From contig NZ_RCZA01000014.1 in assembly GCF_006438925.1 (NCBI RefSeq), forward strand, positions 99,084 to 163,083: a stretch of DNA of 64,000 nucleotides, in the 5' to 3' direction. Shown here piece after piece: positions 34,254 to 43,246 of the stretch. A program made the translations under genes and the position numbers. Position 1 is the first letter of the stretch; every line of letters begins with the position of its first letter. The notes below the pieces were generated by a model. That model did no database searches. It worked only from the letters and a program-made list of their open reading frames with translations, and had not been told where the DNA came from. This stretch comes from Pseudomonas mandelii. GTDB lineage: Bacteria > Pseudomonadota > Gammaproteobacteria > Pseudomonadales > Pseudomonadaceae.

Positions 34254-35543
34254 ATGTTTAGCTGGTATCGCCAAGTCACTCCTCGGGAGCGAAAAACGTT
34301 TTGGGCCTGCTTCGGCGGATGGTCGCTGGACGCACTGGAAGTACAAATGTTCGGTCTGGCGATTCCGGCTTTGATCGCTGCCTTCGCGCTGACCAAAGGC
34401 GACGCGGGGCTCATCAGCGGCGTCACCCTGGTTACTTCAGCCATTGGTGGCTGGGTAGGGGGGACGTTGTCCGACCGTTACGGCCGGGTGCGAACGCTGC
34501 AGTGGATGATTTTGTGGTTCTCCTTTTTTACCTTTCTCTCTGCGTTTGTAACCGGCTTTAACCAGCTCTTGATCGTCAAGGCGCTGCAGGGTTTTGGTAT
34601 CGGCGGCGAGTGGGCAGCAGGTGCAGTATTGATGGCCGAAACCATCAATCCGCAGTATCGCGGCAAAGTGATGGGCACTGTCCAAAGCGCCTGGGCCGTG
34701 GGTTGGGGGCTGGCGGTGGGGGTGTTTACGCTGATTTACTCCTTTGTACCGCAGGACATGGCTTGGCGTGTGATGTTCCTGGTCGGGCTGCTACCGTCGT
34801 TCCTGATCATCTGGGTGCGGCGCAATGTCGAGGAGCCCGACAGTTTCCAGCGCCTGCAAAAAGAAAACGCCATCCCGCAAAGTTTCTTTAAATCCCTGTC
34901 TGGCATTTTCCGCCCCGAACTGATCCGCGTGACGTTGTTCGGTGGACTGTTGGGCCTGGGGGCGCACGGTGGTTATCACGCGGTGATGACGTGGCTGCCG
35001 ACGTTCCTCAAGACCGAGCGTAACCTGTCGGTACTGAACTCGGGCGGCTACCTGGCGGTGATCATCTTCGCCTTCTGGTGTGGGTGTGTGGTCAGCGGAT
35101 TTCTGATCGATCGCATTGGCCGTCGTAAAAACATCGTGCTGTTCGCGCTGGCCTGTGTCGTCACCGTGCAGTGCTATGTGTTCCTGCCGCTGACCAATAC
35201 CCAGATGCTGTTCCTGGGATTTCCCCTCGGCTTCTTTGCTGCCGGTATTCCGGCGAGCCTCGGGGCACTGTTCAACGAGCTGTATCCTGCGGATGTACGC
35301 GGTGCCGGTGTCGGTTTCTGCTACAACTTTGGGCGGGTGCTCTCTGCGGTGTTCCCGTTCCTGGTCGGACACATGAGCGACTCCATGTCCTTGGGTTCGG
35401 CGATTGGCATCGACGCCGGAATTGCCTATGGCGTAGCGGTGATCGCGGCACTTTGCTTGCCTGAAACCCGTGGGCGCAGCCTCGAAGCCACGAACCCATT
35501 GGTACCTGTCACCGTCAACGGTGACCAGAACGTCCGCGCCTGA
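34254..35543 (+). CDS. MFS transporter for a carboxylate-type substrate
   Basis: 429 residues with about 12 membrane spans. The first helix bears FGGWSLDALEVQMFGLAIPAL and the helix 2-3 loop GTLSDRYGRVRTLQ; GFGIGGEWAAGAVLMAE is the helix-4/5 motif seen in shikimate/sialate/aromatic acid-type carriers, and GFLIDRIGRRKNI is the second-half copy. It starts after a clear AAGGATAAGAATC leader and ends 28 bases before an amidohydrolase gene. With the GntR gene it forms an import-and-hydrolyse set for a small organic acid or lactone. The precise substrate is not deducible. Confidence 0.9.
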   Translation: MFSWYRQVTPRERKTFWACFGGWSLDALEVQMFGLAIPALIAAFALTKGDAGLISGVTLVTSAIGGWVGGTLSDRYGRVRTLQWMILWFSFFTFLSAFVTGFNQLLIVKALQGFGIGGEWAAGAVLMAETINPQYRGKVMGTVQSAWAVGWGLAVGVFTLIYSFVPQDMAWRVMFLVGLLPSFLIIWVRRNVEEPDSFQRLQKENAIPQSFFKSLSGIFRPELIRVTLFGGLLGLGAHGGYHAVMTWLPTFLKTERNLSVLNSGGYLAVIIFAFWCGCVVSGFLIDRIGRRKNIVLFALACVVTVQCYVFLPLTNTQMLFLGFPLGFFAAGIPASLGALFNELYPADVRGAGVGFCYNFGRVLSAVFPFLVGHMSDSMSLGSAIGIDAGIAYGVAVIAALCLPETRGRSLEATNPLVPVTVNGDQNVRA

Positions 35544-35571
35544 TGATCATTACCTTAAATAGATAAAATTC

Positions 35572-36414
35572 ATGTCTGATACCTGTTTAGTGCCGATCAC
35601 TGGAATCGACTCCCATGCGCATGTGTTCAGCCGCGAGCTGAATCTGACCGCTGCTCGGAGATATACCCCTGGCTACGACGCCACGCTTGCGCAGTATCTG
35701 ACGCACTTGCACGCCCATGGCCTGAGTCATGGCGTGTTAGTGCAGCCAAGCTTTCTCGGTACCGACAATAGCTACCTGCTGACGGCTTTGCGCCAAGCGC
35801 CTGAGCGATTGCGAGGGGTCGTGGTGGTGGAGCAAGACGTCAGTCGCGTCGTGTTGAATGACATGGCTCGACTTGGCGTGGTCGGCGTTCGCTTGAACCT
35901 GATGGGCAAAGCCTTGCCTGACTTTCGCGACGCTGCCTGGAAAGACTTCTTCGGCCACATCGCTGAACTGGACTGGCATGTCGAGTTGCACCGACAGCTG
36001 GAGGACGTACCGGGATTGATTCGTCAATTGATGCCGTTCGGCATCAAACTCGTGATTGATCACTTCGGTCGTCCCGATGCGCGTTTGGGCATTGATCAAC
36101 TCGGCTTTCCCGAGATGCTTGAGCTGGGACTCACCGGGCAGATCTGGATGAAAGTCTCAGGCATCTATCGCCTGGCAGGCACGCCACAACAGAACCTCGA
36201 ATTTGCCCGGACTGCATTGCCGTTGCTGGAGCAGAGCTTCGGCCTTCGCCGGTTGGTATGGGGCAGCGATTGGCCCCATACCCAGCATGAAGGAAGCATT
36301 GGTTTCGGAACGGTGGTGGAGCAGCTTCAAGCGCTGGAGTGTTCGACTCAGCTTATGCGGGCGTTGCTAGTAGACGCGCCTCAAGCGTTATTGGGGTTCG
36401 CTTTTGGCCGCTAA
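35572..36414 (+). CDS. Amidohydrolase (2-pyrone-4,6-dicarboxylate lactonase-like TIM-barrel hydrolase)
   Basis: 280 residues of the amidohydrolase-2 family. Metal and substrate motifs are in place: GIDSHAHVFS (HxH) at the N-terminus, VELHRQL, VIDHFGRPDA and WGSDWPHTQ, the last giving the catalytic Asp. This set and the size match LigI-type lactonases and related sugar-lactone or dicarboxylate hydrolases. It follows an MFS transporter by 28 bases and a GntR gene further upstream. It is the last ordinary chromosomal gene before the transposon-like sequence, whose apparent left end is about 145 bases beyond its stop. Confidence 0.88.
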   Translation: MSDTCLVPITGIDSHAHVFSRELNLTAARRYTPGYDATLAQYLTHLHAHGLSHGVLVQPSFLGTDNSYLLTALRQAPERLRGVVVVEQDVSRVVLNDMARLGVVGVRLNLMGKALPDFRDAAWKDFFGHIAELDWHVELHRQLEDVPGLIRQLMPFGIKLVIDHFGRPDARLGIDQLGFPEMLELGLTGQIWMKVSGIYRLAGTPQQNLEFARTALPLLEQSFGLRRLVWGSDWPHTQHEGSIGFGTVVEQLQALECSTQLMRALLVDAPQALLGFAFGR

Positions 36415-36558
36415 CCGGCAAGGGTTGTAACTTCAGGTGTTGCGCAGTATCAGGTTTGAGACACGCGAGCTGATGTGCGTGTGCGTATGGTTGCAAAGTT
36501 GCTTCTAGGCGATTGGCAACTAGAGGCAAAATCCGGTTTCAGTTACCAGCAACATAAA

Positions 36559-36720
36559 TGTCCAATTTCACATATCTCCGGCCGTTCCCTAACCCCTTGA
36601 AATCCCAAAACTAAAAATTTAGCTTTCACTAAACTCCGGCAATTTGAACCAAAAAAACGGTGATAAGTGAAACGTAGTCTATATAAATCAATAGGTTACA
36701 TATCTCCGGTAATTTGGACA
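36559..36720 (+). repeat. Three direct repeats at the transposon left end, probable transposase binding sites
   Basis: Copies: TTTCACATATCTCCGGCCG at 36566-36584, TTTCACTAAACTCCGGCAATTTGAAC at 36624-36649, and GTTACATATCTCCGGTAATTTGGACA at 36695-36720. The consensus is about TTWCAYATATCTCCGGYAATTTGRAC. The first copy is preceded by TGTCCAATTT (36559-36568), the reverse complement of the AATTTGGACA at the end of the third. Multiple same-direction sites of about 20-25 bases are what TnsB/TniA proteins bind at transposon ends, and TGT is a plausible element terminus. Confidence 0.65.
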
Positions 36721-36805
36721 AGCGGTCTGCATTACTGACCACCTACGTCTATTCTTTCCTCCGATTGCATTCCGACCATACCGGTCGCTACCTTGGAGTC
36801 GAGCC

Positions 36806-37357
36806 ATGACCTACGTAGGGGCTTTCGCCAATTCGGACATCCATCCAGATCTACTGATCATCACAAGCATCCATAAGCCGCCTCGCGAGGCAGTTCGCCT
36901 CTGCAGGCTTTCGGATGGTCTCCGGCTTACGCTGCCCCCTTCGCGCGTGAGTGTCATTCCTGACGGCACCGGCGCGTTTGAAGAGCACATGGCTGTTGAA
37001 ATAAAAAAAGCCCGGAAGCTCTCCAGCTCTATATTTGCTCCAGATTCGCCTCAGAGCGAGGGCGGTTCTATGGATGAGTACCTCGAAATCACGTCCCTGG
37101 CTGAAGCCAGCTATCGGCTACCTGCCATCACTACGTACGTCATCCAACAGGAATATAAGAGGTTTTCCCATCCTAAATATTCCGTCACCGATTGCTGGAG
37201 ACATGTCTGCCTAAGGTGCGACCTATTTGGCCTCAAGCGACCGTCGCTCGGTTTTGTGCGATCACGATTGGGGGTCTACAGCGGTCATCTCTTCCGCGCT
37301 GAACTGGAGCAACGGCTGCAAGGCGATAAATACCGCATTAAACTTAAGCAACGGTAG
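36806..37357 (+). CDS. Unknown protein, first gene of the transposition operon
   Basis: 183 residues with a GGAG site before the ATG, ending nine bases before tniA. I do not recognise it. It occupies the place of TnsA in Tn7 but shows none of the TnsA endonuclease features (no convincing spaced E, D and Q/E-x-K set with the usual surrounding sequence). A C-terminal region (ITTYVIQQEYKRFSHPKYSVTDCW to KRPSLGFVRSRL) has helix-rich, basic character that could bind DNA. A transposition accessory or a highly diverged TnsA are both possible. Confidence 0.7.
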   Translation: MTYVGAFANSDIHPDLLIITSIHKPPREAVRLCRLSDGLRLTLPPSRVSVIPDGTGAFEEHMAVEIKKARKLSSSIFAPDSPQSEGGSMDEYLEITSLAEASYRLPAITTYVIQQEYKRFSHPKYSVTDCWRHVCLRCDLFGLKRPSLGFVRSRLGVYSGHLFRAELEQRLQGDKYRIKLKQR

Positions 37358-37366
37358 CAGTAACCG

Positions 37367-39268
37367 ATGGAATTCAAAGTCGGCGAGCCCGTGTTCAGCA
37401 AAGATCGCAGTGGCCTCTTTACGGTTACTGAATATGACGTCGCATCGGACAGCTATATTGTCCAGGCCTCAGACAGACTGACACCGCCTTTCCTCGCTCC
37501 ACGGGGTAGTCTGGAGAAAATCAATTCAGAGGCTACAGATCGTATGCGAGTCGAGACGCTGGCTGATGCAGAGCGGCGTGCGAAAGAGGACAGCGAACCC
37601 AAACCAGCCTCCCGTTACACACCTGAGCAGATCTTGGCGGCAAAGGCGAGAGAGCGAGTCATCAGGCACTTGCATGAAGCTGCAGAGGTAACGACGGAAG
37701 ATAAGCAACAAGCAATGACGAAGCTAGGCATTAAGTTAACAGTTCTCAATGAGCTTCTAGCGAAATACCGGCTGTGGCCAAGCTGGGAATCTCTCATTCC
37801 TGGTAAACCAGGGCGACGCAAAGGCGATACCCGTTTTGAAAAGGATATCGAGGACATAATAGCTACTGCCATCGTCGAGGATCATACTGGCCCAGGTGGG
37901 ACAGTAAAGGCTGTCATAAATGGAGTTCGCGCTCGCTGTTTAGAACGTAATCAGAAAGCTCCGGCAGATGCGACCATCCGGAGACGATACGACCAGATTT
38001 CAGCTCGCCAAGCACTCGCTAGTAATAAAGGAGAGAAAGCTGCGCGTGATAAGTTTAATACTTTCGATAATGGAACTTTGACCACTCACGCTTTGCAGAT
38101 TGTCCATGCAGATAACAGCCCGATAGACTGTCACGCCATAGATCCTGAAACTGGAGAATGGCTCGGTCGCCCCCATCTGACGTTAATTGTGGATGATCAT
38201 ACGCGGTCATTTTTAGGGTTTTCGCTTTCGTATCGATATCCGTCAAGAAACACACTTGCTGATGCGATGTTGATGGCCATAACTCCTAAGGCCGATCTAC
38301 TTACAGAGTTTGGGCTTTCGGTTACGTATTTCTGGATACAGTACGGGGCAGGTGAGCTTTATCGTGTCGATGGCGGGGGGGATTTAAATGCAAAAACTGT
38401 TCTGGCAGCCCTTGCTAAGCACGGTATGCAGCCTGACAACCGAATGCGCCCCCAAAGTGGAGGGGAGGTCGAGCGGGGAGTAGGCAAGATCAATCCTCTT
38501 TTTTTGCAAAGGTTAAACGGTGCGATAGCCTCCAATCGAAAGATTGCACGCGGCGAAGACCCCCAGTCTATGGCGACGTATAGCGTTACTGACTTATTTA
38601 TACTGATCATAACTCAGATTTGCATTTGGCATGAAACTCCCGGAGATGATGGCTTTACACCAAACCAGCTTTGGATCAAAAGTTTTGGAATCCAAGATGG
38701 GATAATAAAATCTCCAAGAACTGTGAAGGATCCTCTTCAGTTTAGAATAGATGCCATGCATGAGCGCCATGTAAGAGTTCGGCGTGAAGGGATATTAACT
38801 CTAGGCCTGCTCTATAAGGTTGGGCCATACAGGAATCAGGTTGGTGCGCGTGTACGGGTCAAACTTGACCATAACAATTTACACCGTGCTTGGGTTGAGT
38901 TTGAAGATAAATGGCATGAAATAGAGCTAAAAAACAATGAGGGTATCGGCAAGGATCATCCACTCTATGTTCCAAAAACAATGTGGGAGTGGAATATCAA
39001 GCGAAAGTCTGGCCTGCCCCGGGGCGAAGTAACCGATGCCGGACTGCGTATGATTAATGATCAACGAGATCTGATGAAGACGCTGATTACTGATGGCGAG
39101 CAGAGAAGGCTCGAAGAGTCAGCTGCTCTGCGGGAGCGTGTGGTGTCTACGTTGCTCCCTACAGGCCTCGACAACGCTAAAAAGAGTGCCGGCGACAAAA
39201 AACCTGACAGTAGCGCTCAACCGCAGCGTGGCCCAGCCCCTCCGATGATGGGAGACGATGACCTATGA
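37367..39268 (+). CDS. tniA: TniA/TnsB-type DDE transposase
   Basis: 633 residues. The N-terminal part has helix-turn-helix-like segments (about 80-220). The RNase-H-like catalytic core follows: first Asp in VHADNSPIDCHAI (about 248), a beta-hairpin with LTLIVDDHTRSFLGFSLSY, second Asp in YRVDGGGDLNAKTVL (about 333), and Glu in QSGGEVERGVGKIN (about 366). A Mu-transposase-like C-terminal barrel (VRREGILTLGLLYKVGPYRNQ, then VRVKLDHNNLHRAWVEF) and a disordered Pro/Asp tail end it. The triad appears complete. It cuts and joins the element ends. Coding GC in the middle is lower than in neighbouring chromosomal genes, consistent with acquisition. Confidence 0.93.
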   Translation: MEFKVGEPVFSKDRSGLFTVTEYDVASDSYIVQASDRLTPPFLAPRGSLEKINSEATDRMRVETLADAERRAKEDSEPKPASRYTPEQILAAKARERVIRHLHEAAEVTTEDKQQAMTKLGIKLTVLNELLAKYRLWPSWESLIPGKPGRRKGDTRFEKDIEDIIATAIVEDHTGPGGTVKAVINGVRARCLERNQKAPADATIRRRYDQISARQALASNKGEKAARDKFNTFDNGTLTTHALQIVHADNSPIDCHAIDPETGEWLGRPHLTLIVDDHTRSFLGFSLSYRYPSRNTLADAMLMAITPKADLLTEFGLSVTYFWIQYGAGELYRVDGGGDLNAKTVLAALAKHGMQPDNRMRPQSGGEVERGVGKINPLFLQRLNGAIASNRKIARGEDPQSMATYSVTDLFILIITQICIWHETPGDDGFTPNQLWIKSFGIQDGIIKSPRTVKDPLQFRIDAMHERHVRVRREGILTLGLLYKVGPYRNQVGARVRVKLDHNNLHRAWVEFEDKWHEIELKNNEGIGKDHPLYVPKTMWEWNIKRKSGLPRGEVTDAGLRMINDQRDLMKTLITDGEQRRLEESAALRERVVSTLLPTGLDNAKKSAGDKKPDSSAQPQRGPAPPMMGDDDL

Positions 39269-40230
39269 ATCACCTTAATGAAAGGACTCAGCAACTGTTG
39301 GAATTGCCTCGCGAGGAGAGGGCGCTGGCGTGCATGCGCGAGATTTTCCTGCTGCACCCCACGGCGATGGCTGCTGAACAGAGTGTCCAACGGTTGTTGT
39401 CTTTGCCTCGCATCACCTCTAATCCCGGCATGTCCTTGGTCGCGCTCCCTGGTCTCGGAAAATCTTCATTGGGTCAACGGTGGCAAACGCAAAGCTCCAT
39501 TCCGGAATCCAAGTGGGCGGGAAAAGTCATCTACATCGACCTCGTCAAGAATATTGCAAATCTGAACATCATGAAGCTCTTCCTGGCCGAGATTGGTATT
39601 AGGTTCTACAAAAGACCCCTTAACCAATCGTACCGGGACGTAGCGACGGCGCAGAGGCTGATCAGGGAAAACAACGTGCGCGGTGTGTTCATCGATGAGA
39701 TCCCGCTGGTAGAACAGACGTTGTCGGAGAAGCGGATAAACCGAGAGTACGGCGCGATCAAAGGCTTTGCTGGCGCCGACTGGCAGCTAAATGTGATCCT
39801 GAGCGGGACACCTAGAGGGCTGAATAAGGTCTATGGGGAGGACGACACCCTGAAATCCCGATTCAACCTCCGGGTGGCCGCGCTTGCACCATGGGACAAT
39901 GATTATGAGGGCGAGTCGTTCATTCGAGGCTATTTGTACTACATGCCCCTGATGCAGCCATCAGTCGTGAATGACACGCTCCTGAAAAATTTGAAAGAAA
40001 AAACTAAGACAACGGCCTTAGTCGATGGAGCGTACATCACATACTGCTCCCGCCGCGCTGTTAGAGATGTCGTGGGGGAGGCTTGCCGTATGGCGGTGGA
40101 GAGTGAACAGGAATACATCAATGCCGACAGCATTCTTCACGCCTGGAACAGTATGCAGGGCAAGACCGGTGCTCTGAAAAAACTGGAAATTCGGGAAGTC
40201 CCGGCGCGAGAGACTATTCCCGAACCCTGA
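39265..40230 (+). CDS. tniB: TniB/TnsC-type AAA+ transposition ATPase
   Basis: 321 residues of the TniB family. Walker A is in LVALPGLGKSSLGQRW (about residues 58-73), Walker B in GVFIDEIPLVEQ, and a sensor strand is in LNVILSGTPRG; the fold continues through VRDVVGEACRMA. TniB/TnsC proteins form ATP-dependent filaments that recruit transposase to the target chosen by TniQ. Its ATG overlaps the tniA stop by four bases, so the two are translationally coupled. The loop lysine and serine are intact, so it should be the active ATPase of this element, in contrast to the degenerate AAA domain in the next gene. Confidence 0.92.
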   Translation: MNHLNERTQQLLELPREERALACMREIFLLHPTAMAAEQSVQRLLSLPRITSNPGMSLVALPGLGKSSLGQRWQTQSSIPESKWAGKVIYIDLVKNIANLNIMKLFLAEIGIRFYKRPLNQSYRDVATAQRLIRENNVRGVFIDEIPLVEQTLSEKRINREYGAIKGFAGADWQLNVILSGTPRGLNKVYGEDDTLKSRFNLRVAALAPWDNDYEGESFIRGYLYYMPLMQPSVVNDTLLKNLKEKTKTTALVDGAYITYCSRRAVRDVVGEACRMAVESEQEYINADSILHAWNSMQGKTGALKKLEIREVPARETIPEP

Positions 40231-40321
40231 TATGAACCCACATCGGCACCGTAATCAAGCTGTCCTGAGAGAATTCAGCAGGAGTTCTGCTCGCGACTGA
40301 CCGAACTTACTAGTCCAGCAG

Positions 40322-42334
40322 GTGTGGTGGGCTCATAAAGCGTCCACAAGAGCCCTAACAAGCTTCAGGAGAACTCAATTTTTGGTCAGACACGACACCC
40401 TTGAATTTTGGTCTGATAAATCTGGCAATCAAGAGGCGCTCAATGACTGCCTTGAGTTCTTGACCCGCCAGCGTGAGCCGGCGCCTCTTGGTCGACCCGA
40501 AGTGATGATGGTCCTTGCAGAGCCTGGTTGCGGAGCCACGGCCTTTGCTAGGCAGCTCAACTTCAGACTTCGGGAACGAGGGCAACGGGTTCTACTGATG
40601 GACAAGGTCTCTGTCCGTGATCCTGGCCGCTTCAAATCCAATCTGGACGTCTCGCTCCAGATTCACGAAATCAGCAAAAGGGCTGGGTCGACCTCGGCCA
40701 CCCTGCATCGCTTGCAGCGAGCTGTATTGGAAGCCCGGCATTACGACGCCTTCATTGTTCACGACCTAGAGAATTACGGGAGCGATGAGGTCGATGAATC
40801 GACCAATGCTGCGGCTATTGTCGAGCTGATTCGAGGTAACCCCGAGGCCGGATTCGTGCTCTTGGGTGTCCCTTATACGGCTAAATGGATGAAGGTTGCG
40901 TTGAGAGATGCCAATATCGAAAGCAGAACGTTGCAGCTGCTGCCGATGCCCGCTGACGAGCGGTTCGTTCACTTCATCACAAGTCTGGCTTTACGTGTCC
41001 AGCCGCCGTGCCCGCTAGAACGTATAGATGAGATAGATGTTGCTGCCGTGCATGCAATGTCGAAAGGGAAGGTAGGACAAGCAGTAACGACACTGATGCA
41101 GCAGATCGCTGATCTCTCAACCGAGACGTCAACCAAACACCAAGAACACCAAGAACACCACGAAGCGTACCTACATCATTACGTGGCCGAGGTTGCGTCT
41201 GAAATCTCCACCATGTGGGTCGAGGCCTATGAGGAAGAGGAATCGGTTTCCCGCGATCGTGGTCAGGCAGTAGGTCATACAGGAAGCGGTAAACAGACAC
41301 CTGTCATCGCATCGGAGCCATTTTCGACGGATCTGCGGCATTCCTTTCCAGCCATGGACAACGAGTCTTTCTCCTCCTGGGTAGCGAGACTCAGCATGGT
41401 GGTGACGCACAGCTCTGAGTGCATGCTGGTTGAAGAGCTCATTCAATTCTGCAGTAAGGGCGGAACCGACCCTGACATGCAATTCGGCAATCTTGAGCTG
41501 CTGAGATCGCTGAGCGTGGCAGATCGACTCTACATATCCGAGCAGTTCAGAACGGCCGTGGCTGACATGATCCCCTACCAGCAGGCTCTCAATTACTGTC
41601 CTGGGTGCTTCACATCCGATCTTGCGGCGGGCGTGAGCCCGGCCTGGCGCCTTGAATGGCGACAGGCGCGACGGTGTGTATGTTTGCGGCACGATACGCC
41701 CGTGATGCTTGAGAGAGTCGGTACGTCGGGCTTCACGCTCTTGGACAAGGCGTGGCGAGCTTACGCGGAGTACATCGACAGCCCAGCCTCCAGGCTCACG
41801 ACGAAATTCCCCCTTCAGCACTCATCCTCAAATCAGGCGGAGAAGGACAGCGATCGTCTTGTTGCATTGACGGCCAAAGTCCAATCTTGGTTCGAAGGGC
41901 TGTCGGCTACGACTTCGCCTTCCGCAGATGCCGCAGAGTTCTTGCTGGCATGCTGGCTCCAAGACTCAAGCGAGACTGGCGCTCAAGGTTTTGCCCGATC
42001 ATACTTTTTCTTCCGTACATCAAAGCCAATATCCGCGACAAAACGCCAGCAAGGTAAATTGTCAGCTCAACTTATGCCAGACTCATCGCGGCCTCGTGAT
42101 GTCGCAGTTGCCTACTGGATGCTAGGAATAGCATTCAACGTGATTGACTCAGCCGACGCGCAGTTCATAAGAGACACTACTCGACCGTACTCCATTCCTT
42201 TCCCGGTTTCCCTCGACGAGGTAGGGTTATTAGGTTTGCTTGCACTTAATAAACGGCAGAAAAAGTGTTACTTGGCCTTGGCAAGAACTAGGTTTAGCGA
42301 ACGAGACTTTGAGAGCATCGCTTGGGCCCTTTAA
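40322..42334 (+). CDS. tniQ: Fusion of a degenerate TniB-like AAA domain with TniQ target selector
   Basis: About 670 residues from a GTG at 40322; a TTG at 40382 preceded by AGGAG is an alternative. The first 270 residues follow the TniB layout, but the Walker A equivalent reads MMVLAEPGCGATAFARQL, with Ala where the catalytic Lys should be, and the Walker B region (DAFIVHDLENYG) is weak. From about 345 it is TniQ-like: FSSWVARLSMVV..., then the zinc-ribbon pattern LNYCPGCFTSDLA to RRCVCLRHDTPVML (CxxC...CxCxxH). TniQ/TnsD proteins choose the insertion site. This composition, a pseudo-ATPase plus target selector, is unusual and is treated as a finding. Confidence 0.85.
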   Translation: MWWAHKASTRALTSFRRTQFLVRHDTLEFWSDKSGNQEALNDCLEFLTRQREPAPLGRPEVMMVLAEPGCGATAFARQLNFRLRERGQRVLLMDKVSVRDPGRFKSNLDVSLQIHEISKRAGSTSATLHRLQRAVLEARHYDAFIVHDLENYGSDEVDESTNAAAIVELIRGNPEAGFVLLGVPYTAKWMKVALRDANIESRTLQLLPMPADERFVHFITSLALRVQPPCPLERIDEIDVAAVHAMSKGKVGQAVTTLMQQIADLSTETSTKHQEHQEHHEAYLHHYVAEVASEISTMWVEAYEEEESVSRDRGQAVGHTGSGKQTPVIASEPFSTDLRHSFPAMDNESFSSWVARLSMVVTHSSECMLVEELIQFCSKGGTDPDMQFGNLELLRSLSVADRLYISEQFRTAVADMIPYQQALNYCPGCFTSDLAAGVSPAWRLEWRQARRCVCLRHDTPVMLERVGTSGFTLLDKAWRAYAEYIDSPASRLTTKFPLQHSSSNQAEKDSDRLVALTAKVQSWFEGLSATTSPSADAAEFLLACWLQDSSETGAQGFARSYFFFRTSKPISATKRQQGKLSAQLMPDSSRPRDVAVAYWMLGIAFNVIDSADAQFIRDTTRPYSIPFPVSLDEVGLLGLLALNKRQKKCYLALARTRFSERDFESIAWAL

Positions 42335-42423
42335 ATTAAACGTCGGCGCAAGCGCAGGTATTAACGCGCAGGCAATGGCGTGCTAACTCAACTTGGACAT
42401 CATCGACTGTAAAGGTTTGAGAG

Positions 42424-42603
42424 ATGGCGCCAGCCCAGATCGGCTTCAATTCATTCTTTGACCACCTCGCTCGCGAAGCCAATCGCACGACCTTTGAAAT
42501 CACTGAAGCGATCACAGTTCATCTGGCAGTGAGTCGCCTTGGCATTGTACCTGGCACCCGCCGTGAACCTGGCACAGTGAGAAGCTTGCTCTCACAGACC
42601 TGA
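42424..42603 (+). CDS. Small unknown protein
   Basis: 59 codons from ATG, preceded by GAGAG: begins MAPAQIGFNSFFDHLAREAN and then has a Thr/Glu-rich helix and a short basic tail ending SLLSQT. No family recognised. It follows the TniQ fusion gene by 89 bases on the same strand. Its last third contains a repeated ACCTGGCAC, so it may be partly intergenic sequence. Confidence 0.35.
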   Translation: MAPAQIGFNSFFDHLAREANRTTFEITEAITVHLAVSRLGIVPGTRREPGTVRSLLSQT

Positions 42604-43246
42604 AAGTATGCCGCTACCATGAACCAAGCAGCAGTTTTCCAGCACGCGTGCCCAGACCAAGGATGACGTCGTTTTAGGGTGATATTGAGAGTGTCAGACT
42701 CTGACCCATCCTGCGCCAGGTTCGGCTTGCTCATGTTTGACTTCGACTACAATCGACATGCCAAGCAGGCTGCAAGACGCTGATATCCTTGGTACTCCAC
42801 AGCCATCGCTGCGCAGCACTGTTCCCACGATATCCGTATATTGGCGTCTATCGGGCAAGACTAGCGGCAGGGAGATTAGACTGATCCAGCCGTACCAGAT
42901 TTCTTTAGATGTGGTATTTATCAATCAATTGACATTGGCTGGTGTGAGGGACTAGGGCCACCTCTTGAGACAGGGGGCGGGGGGATTATTTCTTATTGAG
43001 TAACAGTCGGAACGGCGGTGAATCTATGTTGAAAAAAACTCATGTTCCCGGAAATGACGTCTATGCCTTGTGGTTTGCCATTCCGACAGAAGGTAATGCA
43101 GGCAGGCTCCTCAAAGCATAACCATTTGAAAATCCACAGGATTGCATCGTGATTTGTCGACTTTCGATAAAGGTTTTTCTCAAGGTCGAAGGCTATTATA
43201 CTGGGTATGTCGTCTTTCGAATCCTCTCGCGAAGCCGGAGTCATTG
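42604..43246. other. Intergenic segment without a convincing gene
   Basis: Only weak overlapping open frames on both strands (for example plus 42737-42955 and minus 42694-42924), with no start signals or family resemblance. A G-run (CAGGGGGCGGGGGGATT) lies near 42970. TATTAT at 43195-43200 is a plausible -10 for the following MvaT-like gene. The string AACTTGGACATC near 42391 weakly resembles the inverse of the transposon terminus (TGTCCAATTT), but its flank does not duplicate the base pairs next to the left end. Confidence 0.4.

Larger units (their letters stand above)
36559..42334 (+). mobile_element. Tn7/Tn5053-like transposition module (left end plus transposition genes)
   Basis: Begins with a repeat-bearing AT-rich end next to the amidohydrolase gene and contains four plus-strand genes: unknown, tniA, tniB and AAA-tniQ. 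This is the order of Tn5053/Tn7-related heteromeric transposons. The tniB start overlaps the tniA stop (ATGA). I could not identify a right end, so the true extent is unknown; the defence genes downstream may be its cargo. No resolvase gene is visible. Confidence 0.8.

Noticed and set aside
36806..37357. Calling the first gene of the transposition operon TnsA
   Set aside because: Position fits but the catalytic residue pattern of the TnsA nuclease is not visible; it is left as unknown.
40355..41821. Minus-strand frames inside the TniQ fusion gene (for example 41171-41821, 216 codons)
   Set aside because: They are opposite a gene with clear TniQ zinc-ribbon motifs and show antisense-type composition.
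36559..42410. Closing the transposon at AACTTGGACATC near 42391 as its right terminus
   Set aside because: The match to the left terminus is weak, no repeat sites lie inside it, and the bases next to it (TCATC) do not duplicate those flanking the left end (ATAAA).
42694..42955. Overlapping opposite-strand frames of 72-76 codons
   Set aside because: Neither has a ribosome binding site or recognisable sequence, and they exclude each other.
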